Position numbers and translations under genes: made by a program | Assembly (NCBI GenBank): GCA_022494885.1 | Contig: JAGVSM010001309.1 | Location: 207,520-271,519, forward strand | Direction: 5' to 3' | DNA length: 64,000 nt | From: Micrasema longulum | Taxonomy: Eukaryota; Arthropoda; Insecta; Trichoptera; Brachycentridae | Notes under the pieces: generated by a model | Databases searched by the model: none | The model's input: the letters and a program-made list of their open reading frames with translations, nothing else | Told to the model about the DNA's origin: nothing | In this document: positions 1 to 11,750 of the stretch, piece by piece | Position numbering within the stretch: position 1 is the stretch's first letter | How the letters are laid out: each line of letters opens with the position of its first letter

Positions 1-333
1 CCTTAGACACCTAGTTAAAATATTTGAAATATACATTTTTTCCGATACGCAGGAATTAGTTAAATTTAAAAGTTTGTCATGGATTGCTTGAATGTACATT
101 GATTCATTTAAAAAGGTGCTCAAAATAATAATCTTTGTCAGAATTAGACCTATCTCGTATCGGAATCAATAAAAGTTAACCAACACTTATTAAGTAAATA
201 CAATAGAAACCATAATTTTAAAACATAACATTTCCTATTTCAATTTTTAAGCATAAACTTTGTAGTCAAACGTTTAAATAAATGTTATTAAATATTTGGG
301 TTTAACCACTTACTGACTTTTTTATGTCTACTA
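1..333. other. AT-rich sequence, no feature seen
   Basis: No coding-like frame, tRNA-like box or inverted repeat of note was recognised here. Confidence 0.4.
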
Positions 334-460
334 GTTTCGAGACGTACCCGTTTCGTTTTCAGGACGCCAATCATACCAACAACTATGGTGATGGTATATA
401 GTGGGTTTTGCGTGTTGGTTTGATTGGTGTCCTGATGAAGAGTCTGGTACGTCTCGAAAC
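334..460. repeat. Foldback element with nested inverted repeats
   Basis: An outer 15-bp arm (334-348, GTTTCGAGACGTACC) is perfectly complementary to 446-460. An inner imperfect arm (about 360-383) pairs with about 412-434. The whole 127 bp can fold into one long hairpin. The 3' arm also contains CTGATGA followed by a GAG/CUC stem and GAAAC, a hammerhead-like arrangement shared with other repeats in this window. It is either a small foldback transposon or a structured RNA remnant. Confidence 0.7.
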
Positions 461-463
461 CGT

Positions 464-1490
464 TAAACTTGAAAAAGTCGGAAAGTGGTTATAAAAGTTT
501 TCGTTTTAAATATTATTAATTACGAATTAATATATTTACAATTACTTTTTTAGTTCAAAAACGTAATCTTACGATAAGTTACTAAAATGAAACATTTTTA
601 CCAAAGATAACAATCCCATCGGAGAAAATCCAAAATTTGTATACAAAGATTCGGACATACTCAAATATCGTTATAAAACCACCCAACTTTAAATAAAAAG
701 TAGGTACCTATAATGAAAGTTGAGATTTTGAATACTCGCCGTTGACTATTTTGTAATCTAATACAGTAAAAATTCTCCATAGCCCCCCCCCATCACAATG
801 AGATTTTAAAATAGTAGTTTTTGATTTTCTGCAAAGTAAAATAAAATTTTCTTAGTGAAAAATTTAATGCGCATACAATTTTTTTGATATATGCTCGATA
901 TGACAAAGATACTCTTAATGATCATAAAATAATTGCAGTTTTGTACATAAAATCCATTAATTTAACCGATGATAAAAATTTTCCTTTGTAATCGGGGCTT
1001 GGGTCTATAAAACTTACTTCGACAATAGATTTCACTTTAACTTATATATTCGTTTATTTTAATTTTCAAGAACCTAAAAAGTACTTTGGTGGACTTATTG
1101 CTGAAAGCAATATCTTCCAGCCAAACAAAAAAAAAAACTGGTCAAAATAAAAGTTGTTCGAAAAGTTGTACTTAACAATATCATATGTCAAAGAATGCAT
1201 ATACGAATAAACTTAATAATAAAATATAACAGCTGTCTTTTATTGGGAAGATAAAGCTCGCACAACTTGATAAAAGTTCATTATTTTGTACATTTTAAAT
1301 GATGAGGAATGTGGGATCAGGTAATCAGTTGTTGAGTTAAACTAGGGAAGACAAGTAATTAAAAAAAAATCTAAAAAAATCATGATCATGATTAAAATAA
1401 AAATTATGACTACTTCTAATTTACATGCGTAAATTAATATACCTGTGAAATGTGGTGCATAAATAAAGTATTAATACAAAATAGAAAATT
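464..1490. other. AT-rich sequence, no gene seen
   Basis: Low-complexity A/T tracts, including a C-run near 783-792. No gene, SINE head or inverted repeat was recognised. Confidence 0.4.
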
Positions 1491-1499
1491 GCCTGAATG

Positions 1500-1625
1500 T
1501 GGAAGTCAACTACCAATAAAAAGAATGATGAATGTTGCACAGTGTAATAAAGTGATTACTTAACCCAGCCGGTGACAGAAGAGCACTGTAAATGCCTAGA
1601 TTCTAATATTCTCAACGGTTTCGTA
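1500..1625 (+). repeat. Interspersed repeat family A, degraded copy
   Basis: Matches the recurring string 'AGAATGGTGAATGTTACACAGT ... CCAGCCAATGACAGGTCATAAGCCCTGTAAATGCCTAGA' (quoted in pieces) with many differences. Better copies lie near 4.5, 11.2, 23.4, 51.6 and 54.5 kb. The family has no coding content that I can see. Confidence 0.5.
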
Positions 1626-1763
1626 TTTGTTGAACATACCTACAAATTAAATATTGATATCAATCCCGTCAGGAGATTCCCAGAACTAGAGATTTATATA
1701 TTTTTTTATTTTTTTTGTAAAATAAATATTTGCATTTTTATGATTTACCTAAATATTTAATTT

Positions 1764-1895
1764 TGAGGGCCATTTTCAACGAGTTGTGAATAACTCACTA
1801 TTTGAAAACGGGAATCAAGTTGGGGTAGAGTGGGATTCGAACCACAGACCTTTGGTCCGTGAGTCTGAGAAACTAGCCACAGGACCACAAACCGA
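1764..1895 (-). repeat. tRNA-derived SINE, family 2
   Basis: Read on the minus strand it starts with a tRNA-like head: an A-box-like TGGCTAGT and a B-box-like GGTTCGAATCCC. It ends in a tail containing ACTCGTTGAAAATGGCCCTC. The same head and tail recur at 26570-26700 and 62505-62628, which defines the family. Confidence 0.75.
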
Positions 1896-2370
1896 TAAAA
1901 AATTTAGTAATGATCGCTTTTTACTTAATTAGTAATTATCCAAAAACGTTTCATATCCATATAACTATAAACTGATTTAGGTAGGCTAGCTATCCCGATG
2001 TATAGAAAAAAATATCTGCGAAAAATTTAAAAACAAATAAATAATCTTAGCCTAAGTTTGCGTGCTAAATGCACTTGGTTTTATCTATTTACTGATGTTT
2101 GAAAAAACAAAGATCTTTCAAAAAGGTATTTTCATTGTTGCACGGATAAAGTGATGGTATACAAATTCAAGACTAAAAGACGTATTTCAAATGTAAATTT
2201 TTCCTCACCCAGTTGTTAAATCGATACGCTATTTTATAATCATATTTCATTTTTTATTCTGGTCCAAAGAAAATTAAATTATCTTTTACATTATTCTTTA
2301 CAACAAAGGCTCTTATAAATTATAAAAAATGCTTCAACACTTAAATGAAAAAAAATATACTCAAGTTTGT
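1896..2370. other. AT-rich sequence, no feature seen
   Basis: No gene or recognisable repeat was found. Confidence 0.35.
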
Positions 2371-2530
2371 TAGTGATAATTTTAGGTGGAAGTTTATTGA
2401 ATGATGTACGTAATTGTTAAAAAAAACAATAAATTAATGGTGACTGATACTTAAATCCACAAATTTTAAATAACCAGCGACCGGTTTCATCGCTTTTGCG
2501 ACATCTTTGAGACTGGTATCTTTATGTAAA
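2370..2530 (-). repeat. Fragment of hammerhead-bearing repeat (family G)
   Basis: Minus-strand 2516-2474 reads CCAGTC, a degenerate core, a UCGC/GCGA stem, then GAAACCGGTCGCTGG. The outer CCAG/CTGG and the inner stem both pair. It resembles the better copies at 11751-11793 and 13587-13630 and is probably an old fragment of the same element. Confidence 0.5.
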
Positions 2531-2639
2531 CCAAATGTATTTTTTAACTACGATGTTTTTTTTTCGTAGAACAATTAATTGTTCTTGTCATCCGTCCAAA
2601 AACGAACTCCTTTGTACTTGTTTGCCTATCTATCTATCT

Positions 2640-2965
2640 TTTACTTATCATTTGCTTATTTTCATTTCCCTTTCCACACCCAGTAGCGCTAAGAGCACTT
2701 TTTAAGTATTCCAATTTATTTATTTTAGTATAGTAAATAGAAAATAAATAAAGGTAGTCGACATAGTGAAAATATAGTGAAAAACATAGCAAAATACGTA
2801 GCCAAAAAAACGTTGTGATTGCAACGTATCTTGATCATTTGATATATGAATGCAATATGATCAGTCTCATGGTTCAGATCCAGTCCTAGAAATTGAAGTG
2901 CCATATTGGAAGGCCGTATTTCAAACAAATATGTCACTTCAATCACACTAATATGCACATATTTT
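2640..2965 (-). repeat. SINE family 1, fragmented copy
   Basis: Tail-side pieces of the commonest SINE are visible: the 'CCCTTTCCACACC' end near 2668 and the 'GCGTATCTTGATCATTT' to 'ATGATCAGTCT' segment near 2822-2868. The tRNA-like head is not recognisable. Confidence 0.5.
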
Positions 2966-3780
2966 ATATTTAGTAAATATTATTTTTTAATCGCGTAAAC
3001 ATTTATGTTGAATTCTTCTTTTGTCTATTGAATTGAAAAGCAATTTTGTAATTCACATTGAAAAAGGTATTTGCTTGACAATTCGAAATTATTTTCATCT
3101 TTCATGCAAGTTTGATAGCTCAGCAATTTCATAAAACTTTATCTCTGTCGTATCGCATACCTCATAATTACGGGATGTGGAAAGAATTTTGATAGAATGG
3201 AATGGTGAAAATTCCCTCAAAATATATTTTTTGGATGTTTAATTTTTACCACTATGGATACTACGATTAAAATAACTTATTAAAATTACATAATCTTGTT
3301 ATATTAAAATATAAGGAAAAGAGAAGAAAAAACATTACTTACGAAGCTCATGTTAAAAAAACTAAGCTTCATGATCGACTTATGTGGAACTGGCAACAAA
3401 GTAATAAGGTTGTAGAAGATACAACCACAGTTATATTTAATCATTAAATTAATATACTACTTTCCTTACTTGTTTTCCACGACTGAACTGAAAAAAAACC
3501 TGTTAATTTAGCATAAAACACTCGACGAAAAATGAGACCGTAAAAATTGTAAGCAAAATTGCAATGGGAATGACATAAGTGTAATAAAAAAATCTAGCTT
3601 ACACACATGTAACACTCGACAACAACAGCACTACCACATTAAAAAACTAAAGATAAATGCAGGGCAGTCGAAAAAACTATACAATATACTTAAGAACAAC
3701 GACTTACTCGTCTACTTGAAAAATTAAAACGGTGACAAATTTAAAATGAACCTTTAAAATCAAATCATGATTAGTGTACT
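2966..3780. other. AT-rich sequence, no feature seen
   Basis: No convincing coding frame or repeat family was found between the SINE fragment and the minisatellite. Confidence 0.35.
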
Positions 3781-3789
3781 AATCACAAT

Positions 3790-4359
3790 ACACATCATGA
3801 TGACTGTAGTAATCACACGAGACATAATACACATCATAATGACTGTAGTAATCACACGAGACATAATACACATCACAATGACTGTAGTAATCACACGAGA
3901 CATAATACACATCATGATGATTGTATTAATAACACGAGACATTATACACATCACGATGACTGTATTAATCACACGAGACATAATACACATCATGATGACT
4001 GTAGTAATCACACGAGACATAATACACATCATGATGATTGTATTAATACACATCATGATGACTGTAGTAATCACACGAGACATAATACACATCATAATGA
4101 CTGTAGTAATCACACGAGACATAATACACATCATGATGACTGTAGTAATCACACGAGACATAATACACATCATGATGACTGTAGTAATCACACGAGACAT
4201 AATACACATCATAATGACTGTAGTAATCACACGAGACATAATACACATCATGATGACTGTAGTAATCACACGAGACATAATACACATCATGATGACTGTA
4301 GTAATCACACGAGACATAATACACATCACGATGACTGTATTAATCACCCGAGACTAATA
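3790..4359. repeat. Minisatellite, 39-bp unit, 15 copies
   Basis: The unit runs from ACACATCATGATGACTG through TAGTAATCACACGAGACATAAT. Copies start every 39 bp from 3790 to 4321. One copy (4024-4047) is a 24-bp short unit that resets the phase by a multiple of three. Because 39 is divisible by three and the unit lacks stops in several frames, both strands show open frames of about 190 codons. These are repeat artefacts, not genes. Copies differ by a few substitutions (CATGATG, CATAATG, CACAATG). Each unit holds the 10-bp palindrome CATCATGATG or a variant of it. Confidence 0.95.
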
Positions 4360-4440
4360 CACATGGTTATGACTATCACACGAGGTATTACCTGTCACTG
4401 TACTTTACTGAAACTAAACCCTTATATATGCCGGTGAGAA
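4360..4440. repeat. Degraded flank of the minisatellite
   Basis: Partial unit pieces (TACACATGG, ACTATCACACGAGG) continue past the last regular copy and then fade out. Confidence 0.5.
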
Positions 4441-4494
4441 TCATCTGATTGAACTTCAAAAACATCAACAGATGAGAGAATAGAAGAAATATAG

Positions 4495-4660
4495 ATATTC
4501 GAATGTGGACAGAATGGTGAATGTTACACAGTGTGTAAAGTTAACACTTAAACCAGCTAATGGCATGTCATAAGCCCTGTAGATACCTAGACTACTATAT
4601 TACCTTATCTAAAATGTTCTTCATCTCTGTTGTAGTATGTTAATATGAACATATTATTAA
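4495..4660 (+). repeat. Interspersed repeat family A
   Basis: Contains ACAGAATGGTGAATGTTACA, then CCAGCTAATGGCATGTCATA, then AAGCCCTGTAGATACCTAGA, in the same order as the other family A copies. Confidence 0.7.
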
Positions 4661-4977
4661 TAAATTCACATCTTTGTAAACAAATACTGAATTTTTTCCA
4701 CAAAGGGATTAACATCAATAATAGATATTGTTTCAACAGATATTTATTTACTTAGAAGTATTTTATTACACATTTTTTAGACATAAGTCCCAACTCCATG
4801 GTACTTAAAGTCCTGTGTTAACTTGGGACGAGTAATTAGTTGACATAGACACACGAGTATATCACCACAAATATTATATCGGGTCAGAAACTTTTTTGTT
4901 ATAATTTAAAAAAATAAATTTATGGCATATCAATATGGTAAACAGCAATTTCAAACATGTGAAATTATTAAGAATAC

Positions 4978-5035
4978 GGAAGTCTAGGCATTTACAAAGC
5001 TTATGATCTGTCATCTTCCGAGTTAATCCATTGTA
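4978..5035 (-). repeat. Interspersed repeat family A, short piece
   Basis: GGAAGTCTAGGCATTTACA followed by GCTTATGATCTGTCAT is the reverse complement of the core of family A. Confidence 0.6.
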
Positions 5036-5059
5036 TAATGTATCACTTTTCAACTATAG

Positions 5060-5690
5060 ATGTCGCTAGTTTTCTTTATAGTAAACCATCACGTATGCAA
5101 AATACAAATTTAAAACCAAGCATAGAAGTACTTATGGAGAATTGAAAAATATCATACAAAAAATGGAAGTCATAGACAGAATAGTAAATCTAATCCCGTG
5201 TTTAAAGTGATATTCTTTTCACATGTCGACGCACATGTTATTAAAAATTTAATTGGTTTCTATCCAAATTTATAAACAAATAAACATTTATACATAAATT
5301 ATAATAATTTATTTTTAAAAATCCGATTTATTTGTTATTTATTTAATCTTTTTTTTCCGGACACTTTTGTCGCTAGACCACATTTTATGAGCGGTAAACA
5401 TTTGCTTATAGTGATGGATTATCCAGATTTGTAGTAGTTATCCATTTCAAGTGTGAATTATGATAACTCATTGTTATCTAAAAAAAAGTTAATCTTTAAT
5501 GTGTACGCAAGTAAAAACCTTTTATCACGTTAAGTGCAATCTCATTTTGGACCTTGAAAAAACTAAACTTTACTTCTATGAACGATGTTCTTAGTCTAAA
5601 CTGTAAACACGTTTTAAGCGCGAAATATATAAATCCTTAGAAAGAAAGATATTATAAAGGGGATAAGTATCGGAAGCAAGGTGAAGGGTG
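5060..5690. other. AT-rich sequence, no feature seen
   Basis: No gene or recognised repeat was found. Confidence 0.35.
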
Positions 5691-5694
5691 CGTT

Positions 5695-6190
5695 AAAATC
5701 ATCCTTGGTAAAAATGTTTGTTGCGGGAGGCAAAATTAGCCGTTCACAATGGAGTCCCGGTACCGACACTTATGTATGGAAGCGAAGAATAGAATTGGAA
5801 AAACAAGGTTGAAAGTTGGCTGAATGCTGTCAAAATGCGATCTCTTATTCATAATTTTGGTAAAACTATTTACGACAAATGCACAAATGTCGAGATTTGT
5901 GCAGTATACAAGGCTGAGATAAGCATTATCGACAAAAATACGAGAGGAGTTTTGCGATAGTTTGGACATGTAGAGCGAATGAACGGGGAAAGAACGTCAA
6001 AGAAGATTTACGATACGAATGTAAATGGATCGAAAAAGATATGGCATCACCCCATCCAAAAATAACTTAAAGATGGACATGTCAAAAATTGAAATGATCG
6101 GCGCGCGTGCATGAGACGAATAAATGTAAAGGATGCGAGGTATGTGTGCAAAGACAGAGTGATATGGCGTTTTATCTTTTCGGCCTACCC
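5695..6190 (+). pseudogene. LINE reverse transcriptase C-terminal remnant
   Basis: Plus-strand translation, with several stops and shifts, gives the recognisable C-terminal part of an endonuclease/reverse-transcriptase LINE. The pieces, in order, are VPTLMYGSE, LNAVKMRSL, a run around VEICAVYKAEIS, then LR-FGHVERMNGERTSKKIYD and finally RRACMRR-VKDARYVCKDR. The FGHVERM block and the final 'KD(R)xxWR' block are typical of these elements. The RT catalytic core and the 3' end are missing or unrecognisable. It is a dead, 5'-truncated copy. Open frames on the opposite strand here are shadows. Confidence 0.75.
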
Positions 6191-6199
6191 CCACTGAGA

Positions 6200-6860
6200 G
6201 ACTGCAAGATGTTTTTTTTATTTTTATATTAAATTAAAATGTTAGGGCATTTGACTGAGCGCCTTCTCAAACTACTTGTTAAAGATCGTCAATGTTTATT
6301 CAATCAGAACTTTTAAACGAACAGTTTCATAAAAAATCAAACTTAAATCAACATGGCTCTCGCTTGAAAATGCTTTCAGGTTCATTTGGCATTGCACTTA
6401 TATAAATAGATGGCGTCAATTTGAACACTGAACATTTTCACATCTGAAATTGAATTAGCCAACGAATTTGGGAATCGAACCTGTTCGGATACTTAGCGTG
6501 AATTAGCGTGAACCGGCTATGTTGTTAACATGTCGGGAAAGTCATGTGATACCACTGTGCTCAAAAGAGCCGACTTTCAAAAATATTTGCAGATCTTTAA
6601 ATTAAATTTTCACGTAGAAGCAACAAGTCTAGAAATCAATTATCATTGGTTTATTTTGCAAATGTCTCATATTGTTTGAAGGTATTCAAATTTATACCTG
6701 ACAAAATAACTAGCATGAAACAAGTCTGAAACCAGGATTCGGAAAAAAAATCTTTCTTTAATGGATTCTTAGAAAGCCAAAAAAACACAACAAGGTTAAA
6801 AAAATCCTTAATCACTTAATCTCTTCCGTTTAGTAACCAGTTGAAACAGTGTTAATCATC
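6200..6860. other. AT-rich spacer with one tRNA-like trace
   Basis: Around 6470-6535 GGGAATCGAACCTG followed by GAACCGGC looks like a decayed minus-strand SINE head. Nothing else was recognised. Confidence 0.35.
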
Positions 6861-6869
6861 TGTTTTAGA

Positions 6870-7032
6870 TTTGTCCGCCTCGCGGTCAGCATGTTTGCCT
6901 ACAATGCAAAAGGTTTTGGGATCAATTCCGCACATTAAATATTTATTATGGTGTTTTTACAATGCGTTATTTCTTAGACTGAGATACGCTTCGGTTGGTA
7001 TACCGATGCAGTGCACTATGCACCAGTAGGTG
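6870..7032 (+). repeat. SINE family 1
   Basis: A tRNA-like head (GCCTCGCGGTCAGCATGTTTGCCTAC in pieces, with a degraded B box GGGATCAATTCC) is followed by the family body. It ends at GCAGTGCACTATGCACCAGT and GGGAAAAA. The middle is partly deleted. Confidence 0.7.
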
Positions 7033-7780
7033 CGGATGGGAAAAATAGGATGAAGAAAATAATATAAGTGACTAGAAAAATTGAAAAGTAAAGTGTGATT
7101 CTTACAAATAATATAAAGATTTTAAGAAAGATTTTGGGATAAGGATTTTTATTGACATAAATATTCAACGGAGATGCAAAATCACTTTGAGTAAAAAACA
7201 AATAGATAAATATTTGAAGCCAAGTGTAGTCGCATACAAAAAATACTAATCCTTAAATGTATTTCTTCTTTACCCGCGCAAGAAGATTTTAAGGAGTGAA
7301 AGAGCTGAAGTCTTTTAGATGCTTGTTTTTTTTATTCTCATTTTTAACATCATAATGTTACATTTTAATTTCAGAAAAAAAAAAATTATTCGGAAATAGC
7401 CAAATACGCTTAGGTACATAAATATAGACAATGGTGATTGTTTAAGTAGGCAATATGATCACTTTATATAGCCGATGACACAGACCTTATAAATTACATA
7501 GACGTGAGCATTGCTAAATTATACTTTCACAATCCACTCTAAAATCATTTATATCTCTTAAGATTTTAATCTAGAAAAAAAATGCTGAAATTCGAACGCT
7601 TGTCCTATCGTTGAGTTTTGATGGATAAGTATGAATTAGATATTGGGTTTAATCAATAATCAAATTAAAGGCTATAATCGACTAGTACGGTGCTATTACA
7701 ATATTTATCTCTAAAATTTTTATCTTTTCTGAAAAAGAAAAGACATAAAATGGCTAGTTAGTTATTCAAAATAATCAATT
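7033..7780. other. AT-rich sequence, no feature seen
   Basis: No gene or recognised repeat was found. Confidence 0.35.
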
Positions 7781-7783
7781 TCA

Positions 7784-9595
7784 GTGTCTTTATTTTTTCC
7801 ATTGAAAAATGATAAGAACGGAATGTGGTCACAGGCCAAACCTAAACCTCGGTTTACCGAGAAAGTAATAATCCTAGCTAATGAGAAGAAACAAAGTTAT
7901 ATAGAACACAAAAATAATACATTACCAGATGAATATCGTAAGTATAAGGCAACAAGGAATAAAGTCAATGCTGAATCCAAGATAATCAAGAAAGAATCCT
8001 GGGCTAGATTCTCGAAAGACATGGAACACGATATATATGGTGCTCAAAAAAAGATATGAAAAATGCGTAGGAACCAAAGAAAACCGATTAATTAATATAC
8101 AAAGACAAGCGAAATACCAATAAATAAGTTGGAAACATATTTTCTAGAGCTATATGCTAACGAACTCGGTCAACTAAATCAGAATAAGATAATTGAAATT
8201 ACACCAGAAAAAACGTTGAATGAAATAGAAACATTAATCAACATAAATAAATTGAAAAATAAAAAAGCTCCCGGAATTAAAAATATCTTAAATGAACTGA
8301 TAAAATACTCAAGTTAAGACTTAGAAAAGAAAATTCACAAACTATTTAACAAAATATTAGCAGCAGGCATTATACCAGAAGAAAATAGAATAAATATACG
8401 CCCATATTTAAAAAAAGACTAGAAAAATCCTGATAATTATAAATGAATTTCTTTATTATGTAAAACCCTTAAATAATTTACATGTATACTTGAAACAAGG
8501 CTTAAGCAAAATATTACCAGTAGAGAAGAACAACACGGTTTCAGACGAAATCGGTCTTCCACAAATGGAATTTTCATTCTATGGCAGATTAAGGAAAAGG
8601 CAATAGAATACAATAAAGTTGCATAGATATGTTTTATGGGATTGACAAGGGCGTTTGACAGGATGTGTTGAAAGATATTAAAGAATACTACTAAAGAGGA
8701 GAATATCCAATATAATAGTAAAGACCATTCAAGATCTCTACACCAATTGCAAAACAAAAATTCAAATTGATAATGAATTATCCAAGGGAATTTCAGCTAG
8801 TAATGATATGAGACAGGGAGATAGTCTGGCCCCTTTTCTATCTCATTTTATAAGGGATGAAATTATAGAAGGGGTAACTGGCTTGGGACTGGGTCGCAAA
8901 ATAGTACATAAAACAATCAATTTGATATGCTATGCAAATAACGCAGCTATAATAGCTGAATCTGAGGATGACCTATAAAAATATTGTATAATTTCCACCT
9001 TGTATCACAATGGCCAAACATGTCAATATCAGTCAACAAAATAAAAAGTATTACAGTATCCAGACAACCTATCGGGTATAAGCTGACTTTTGATAACACG
9101 CCGGTGGAACAGGTCACGAGTTTCAGATATCTGGAAGTTGAAATCTCAAATCATAGCAATTTATACACTGAAGTCTGAGAACAGATCAACAAAGTTTCAA
9201 CTGTGTCGGGGTGTCTGAGGAATGTTATATGGAGAAATAAGGATATGCGCACCGATAGTAAGGTAAAAATATATAAGACATGAGTGAGACTCATCATGAA
9301 GAATGCTGTGGAAGCACGGGCTGACACTGTTCGTACCAAAGGGCTACTCAGAATTGCTGAAATGAAAGTCTTAAGGTCCATTACTGGAAAAACGCTCTGA
9401 AACCAAATCCATAATACTCTAATTTGATATATGTGTGAAACAGAGGACAGTCTTGTGTGCACTGCAGCCAATGAAATCTAATTTGAACAACGTCCGCCTG
9501 GAAGATTAACTAAGAGATGGGTGAACAGTCGAACAGAGAACAACTGGTTTTCGGTTACACAGATCTTAGAGTTTCTTAAAAGATGTAGAAGAAGA
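7784..9595 (+). pseudogene. Decayed LINE (endonuclease/RT) element
   Basis: A long but broken plus-strand LINE polyprotein. In order I read: the linker block YKATRNKVN / IKKESWARF (about 7950-8020); the RT palm block KNKKAPGI (about 8258-8281); REEQHGFRRNRS (about 8525-8560); MRQGDSLAPF (about 8808); the catalytic box, here YANN instead of YADD at 8931-8942; FRYLEVEIS (about 9123); VSGCLRNVIWRNKDMRT (about 9200-9255); the ARADTVRTKGLLRIAEMKVL block (about 9315-9375, quoted in pieces); and GRLTKRW (about 9500). Several stops and frameshifts separate the blocks. The loss of both catalytic aspartates and the breaks show that it cannot encode an active RT. The 5' endonuclease domain is absent, as expected of a 5'-truncated insertion. 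Confidence 0.88.
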
Positions 9596-9599
9596 AGGA

Positions 9600-10600
9600 A
9601 TGTGGCGCAATATACAAGGTTATTTTAATGAAAACCCCAAGAGCGACGGCGCCCCCTATATAAGGATGTTTATATACTCGGTTTGTATACTCGTATGTAC
9701 CAAATGTAAAAATTGGAAACATCGTACTCTATTATGTCTGTATGGATTTAGAAATACGTAAAAAGGATAATGAACATTTACAGAACGCCTATATAGATTC
9801 CATTCTGCGGAAAGTATTTACAAATAAAGATTGAAAAAAAAACAAAGAATTTAGTTACATCTACTTTCAAAAGATACCTCGTTCGTTTATTATTAAAACA
9901 TCAGTGAGTTATTACGAAAAATCAACGACTTTCATCTGTTTATTATACCCTCGAGAAAAAAAATACACGCATGGTTGTGTGCTAACGCCTAATTTATTCA
10001 GTTATCGTACTGCCTAATACATTTTTCTAGTGGTGTTTTAAAGATTCGCAATTCACGGTGGATTTCGCCATTTTAAGTGCGCATTATATTTTCCTGTCAA
10101 CCGCCATTTTGGTTGTATAAATACAAGACATCAGTTTTAACGTTTATGGCGAAGTTGAAACACGTTTCGTAGAAAATGTTTATTTTCATTGAAATATAGA
10201 GAAAAATACCATCTTGTACAATGCGGCGTATAAATTAAATATCATGTGTAAATGTTTAAATATTGTTTTTAATGAGCGTACTCAACACAACGTCCAGAGT
10301 AAATCATTACATCAATTATGTTAGTATTTGGTGCAAAATATTATATTATATGAACTCACCCACCATCAGGTGCAAATACATTTTGATAATGATAACCCTA
10401 AAGTAGTTTTCCGGTCAAAAACACTCATCCAAAAATCTGCTTATATTTCTCACACAAAAGCAGTTTTCTTCAACTGCCCGGAGACAGACAACAAAAAAAT
10501 ATTTCTGTTTTTACAAAATAAGAGTACTGCTGACCTTTCAACTATTTTATCAATCGAAAGGACTAAAAAAGTATTTATCAATTCAAAGGTTATCATAATC
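9600..10600. other. Spacer with a possible TATA-like site
   Basis: Mostly AT-rich. GGTTGTATAAATACAAGACATCAGT at about 10111-10135 (quoted for position only) resembles a TATA box about 15 bases before a weak initiator, but no donor site or downstream exon could be tied to it. An isolated 97-codon frame at 10328-10621 has no recognisable family and is probably chance. Confidence 0.3.
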
Positions 10601-10604
10601 ACCA

Positions 10605-10805
10605 ATTGCAGCGTATCTTGATCATTATTTGTTAAATGTAGGTAAAATGATCAGTCATACTCTTCAGGTACCAGACTAGGAACTATTAAATATTATACTG
10701 TGAAAAACATTTTGAATAAATATTTCATATCAACCATGTCGGGAATCGAACCCAAGACCTCTCGCATGGTAGACAAATGCTTTGACCATTTGAACACGAG
10801 GCCAA
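10605..10805 (-). repeat. SINE family 1
   Basis: The tRNA-like head lies at the high-coordinate end: GGTTCGATTCCCGACATGG on the minus strand at about 10735-10755. The body runs through ATATTTATTC and AGTCCTAG-like pieces to GCGTATCTTGATCATT at 10611. Confidence 0.85.
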
Positions 10806-11040
10806 CTTGTCTACTGGTTATTGTAAAATATTATGACCCTTTTATTTTTGTCGCATGCCTACATACATAAATAATACATAAAGTATGTGAGTGTATGTGC
10901 ATTGAATCAGTAACAATGCGACATTATTTAATAACATATATTAATAATTTCCTCCTTGAGACCGACATGTTTAGATAAAAACATTAACTATTATTATAAA
11001 GGTTGGTATATTTTCACACATTATCTAGAAAAATATTCTT
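10806..11040. other. AT-rich sequence, no feature seen
   Basis: No gene or recognised repeat was found. Confidence 0.3.
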
Positions 11041-11074
11041 GTATATTAATTTAGAATTTGAAATATTAACACTT

Positions 11075-11300
11075 TCAACAATGTTTGAATATGTACAAAT
11101 GCTTGCAGACTGGCTGGATTTCCTCCCTAGGGAGTTATTCATATTTAAATGCATAGGCAGAATGGTAATTTTTACATAGTATGTAAAGTGGTCACTTAAA
11201 CCAGCCAATGACAGGTCATAAGCCCTGTAAATGTCTAGACTTCCATATTCCCTTATCAAAAATGTTTTCCCTCTCTGTTGAAATAAATTTAAATATCAAC
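11075..11300 (+). repeat. Interspersed repeat family A, long copy
   Basis: Both modules of the family are present. The first is ACAATGTTTGAATATGT with AAATGCTTGCAGACTGGCTG and CTCCCTAGGGAG. The second is CCAGCCAATGACAGGTCATA, AAGCCCTGTAAATG and CTCTCTGTTGAAATAAATTT. This is one of the two best copies for building a consensus (the other is near 23.4 kb, where the order of the modules differs). Confidence 0.8.
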
Positions 11301-11460
11301 ATTTTATTTAATTATTGATTTATGTATTTATAGTAGGTAATTTATTTTATGAAAATTCCAGCAAGATTTTTTAGTAAATCAAAATATGACATTGAATAGC
11401 TAAGTCTTTTTAAATTAATATATTGAGTTTTTCTACTGACATTTTTTGGTGGAACTGCAT

Positions 11461-11549
11461 TTTTAATAATAATAATAAAAATACTTTATAGTTTTATTCC
11501 ACTTTTATTTATAATTATTTTATAAATGTTTTACCAGTGACCGGGTTTC
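11461..11549. repeat. Left arm of a 90-bp inverted repeat (family G)
   Basis: Nearly identical to the reverse complement of 11777-11870, including AAAATACTTTATAGTTTTAT, TCCACTTTTATTTATAAT and ACCAGTGACCGGGTTTC. The first part of the same unit (TTTTTCTACTGACATTT at about 11427) recurs at 13497. Confidence 0.9.
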
Positions 11550-11750
11550 ATTATAAAACTTCATAAAATTATATATTTTACACCAGTTTTTATTATATAC
11601 ATTCAAACAAAACTTATATTCTTATAGTTGTTATTACCTTATACTTAAATGATTTTAATTTAAATTCTTTTATTTACATAATTATATAAAATCATGATTT
11701 ACAACCCCTGCTTGCACTTGTTTATAACATAGAAATTTGTTTAGTCTCCC

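Noticed and set aside
3760..4357. Open frames of about 190 codons on both strands
   Set aside because: They are read through a 39-bp tandem repeat whose unit lacks stops in those frames. The peptides are pure 13-residue repeats.
8437..9471. Minus-strand frames of 106 codons
   Set aside because: Shadows of the plus-strand LINE remnant.
10100..10330. TATA-like GGTTGTATAAATACAAG as an NHA promoter
   Set aside because: No donor site or initiator could be tied to it, and it is more than 5 kb from the first coding exon. Transcript data would be needed.
10328..10621. 97-codon plus-strand frame
   Set aside because: It runs into a SINE, has no recognisable family and no splice context. Probably chance.
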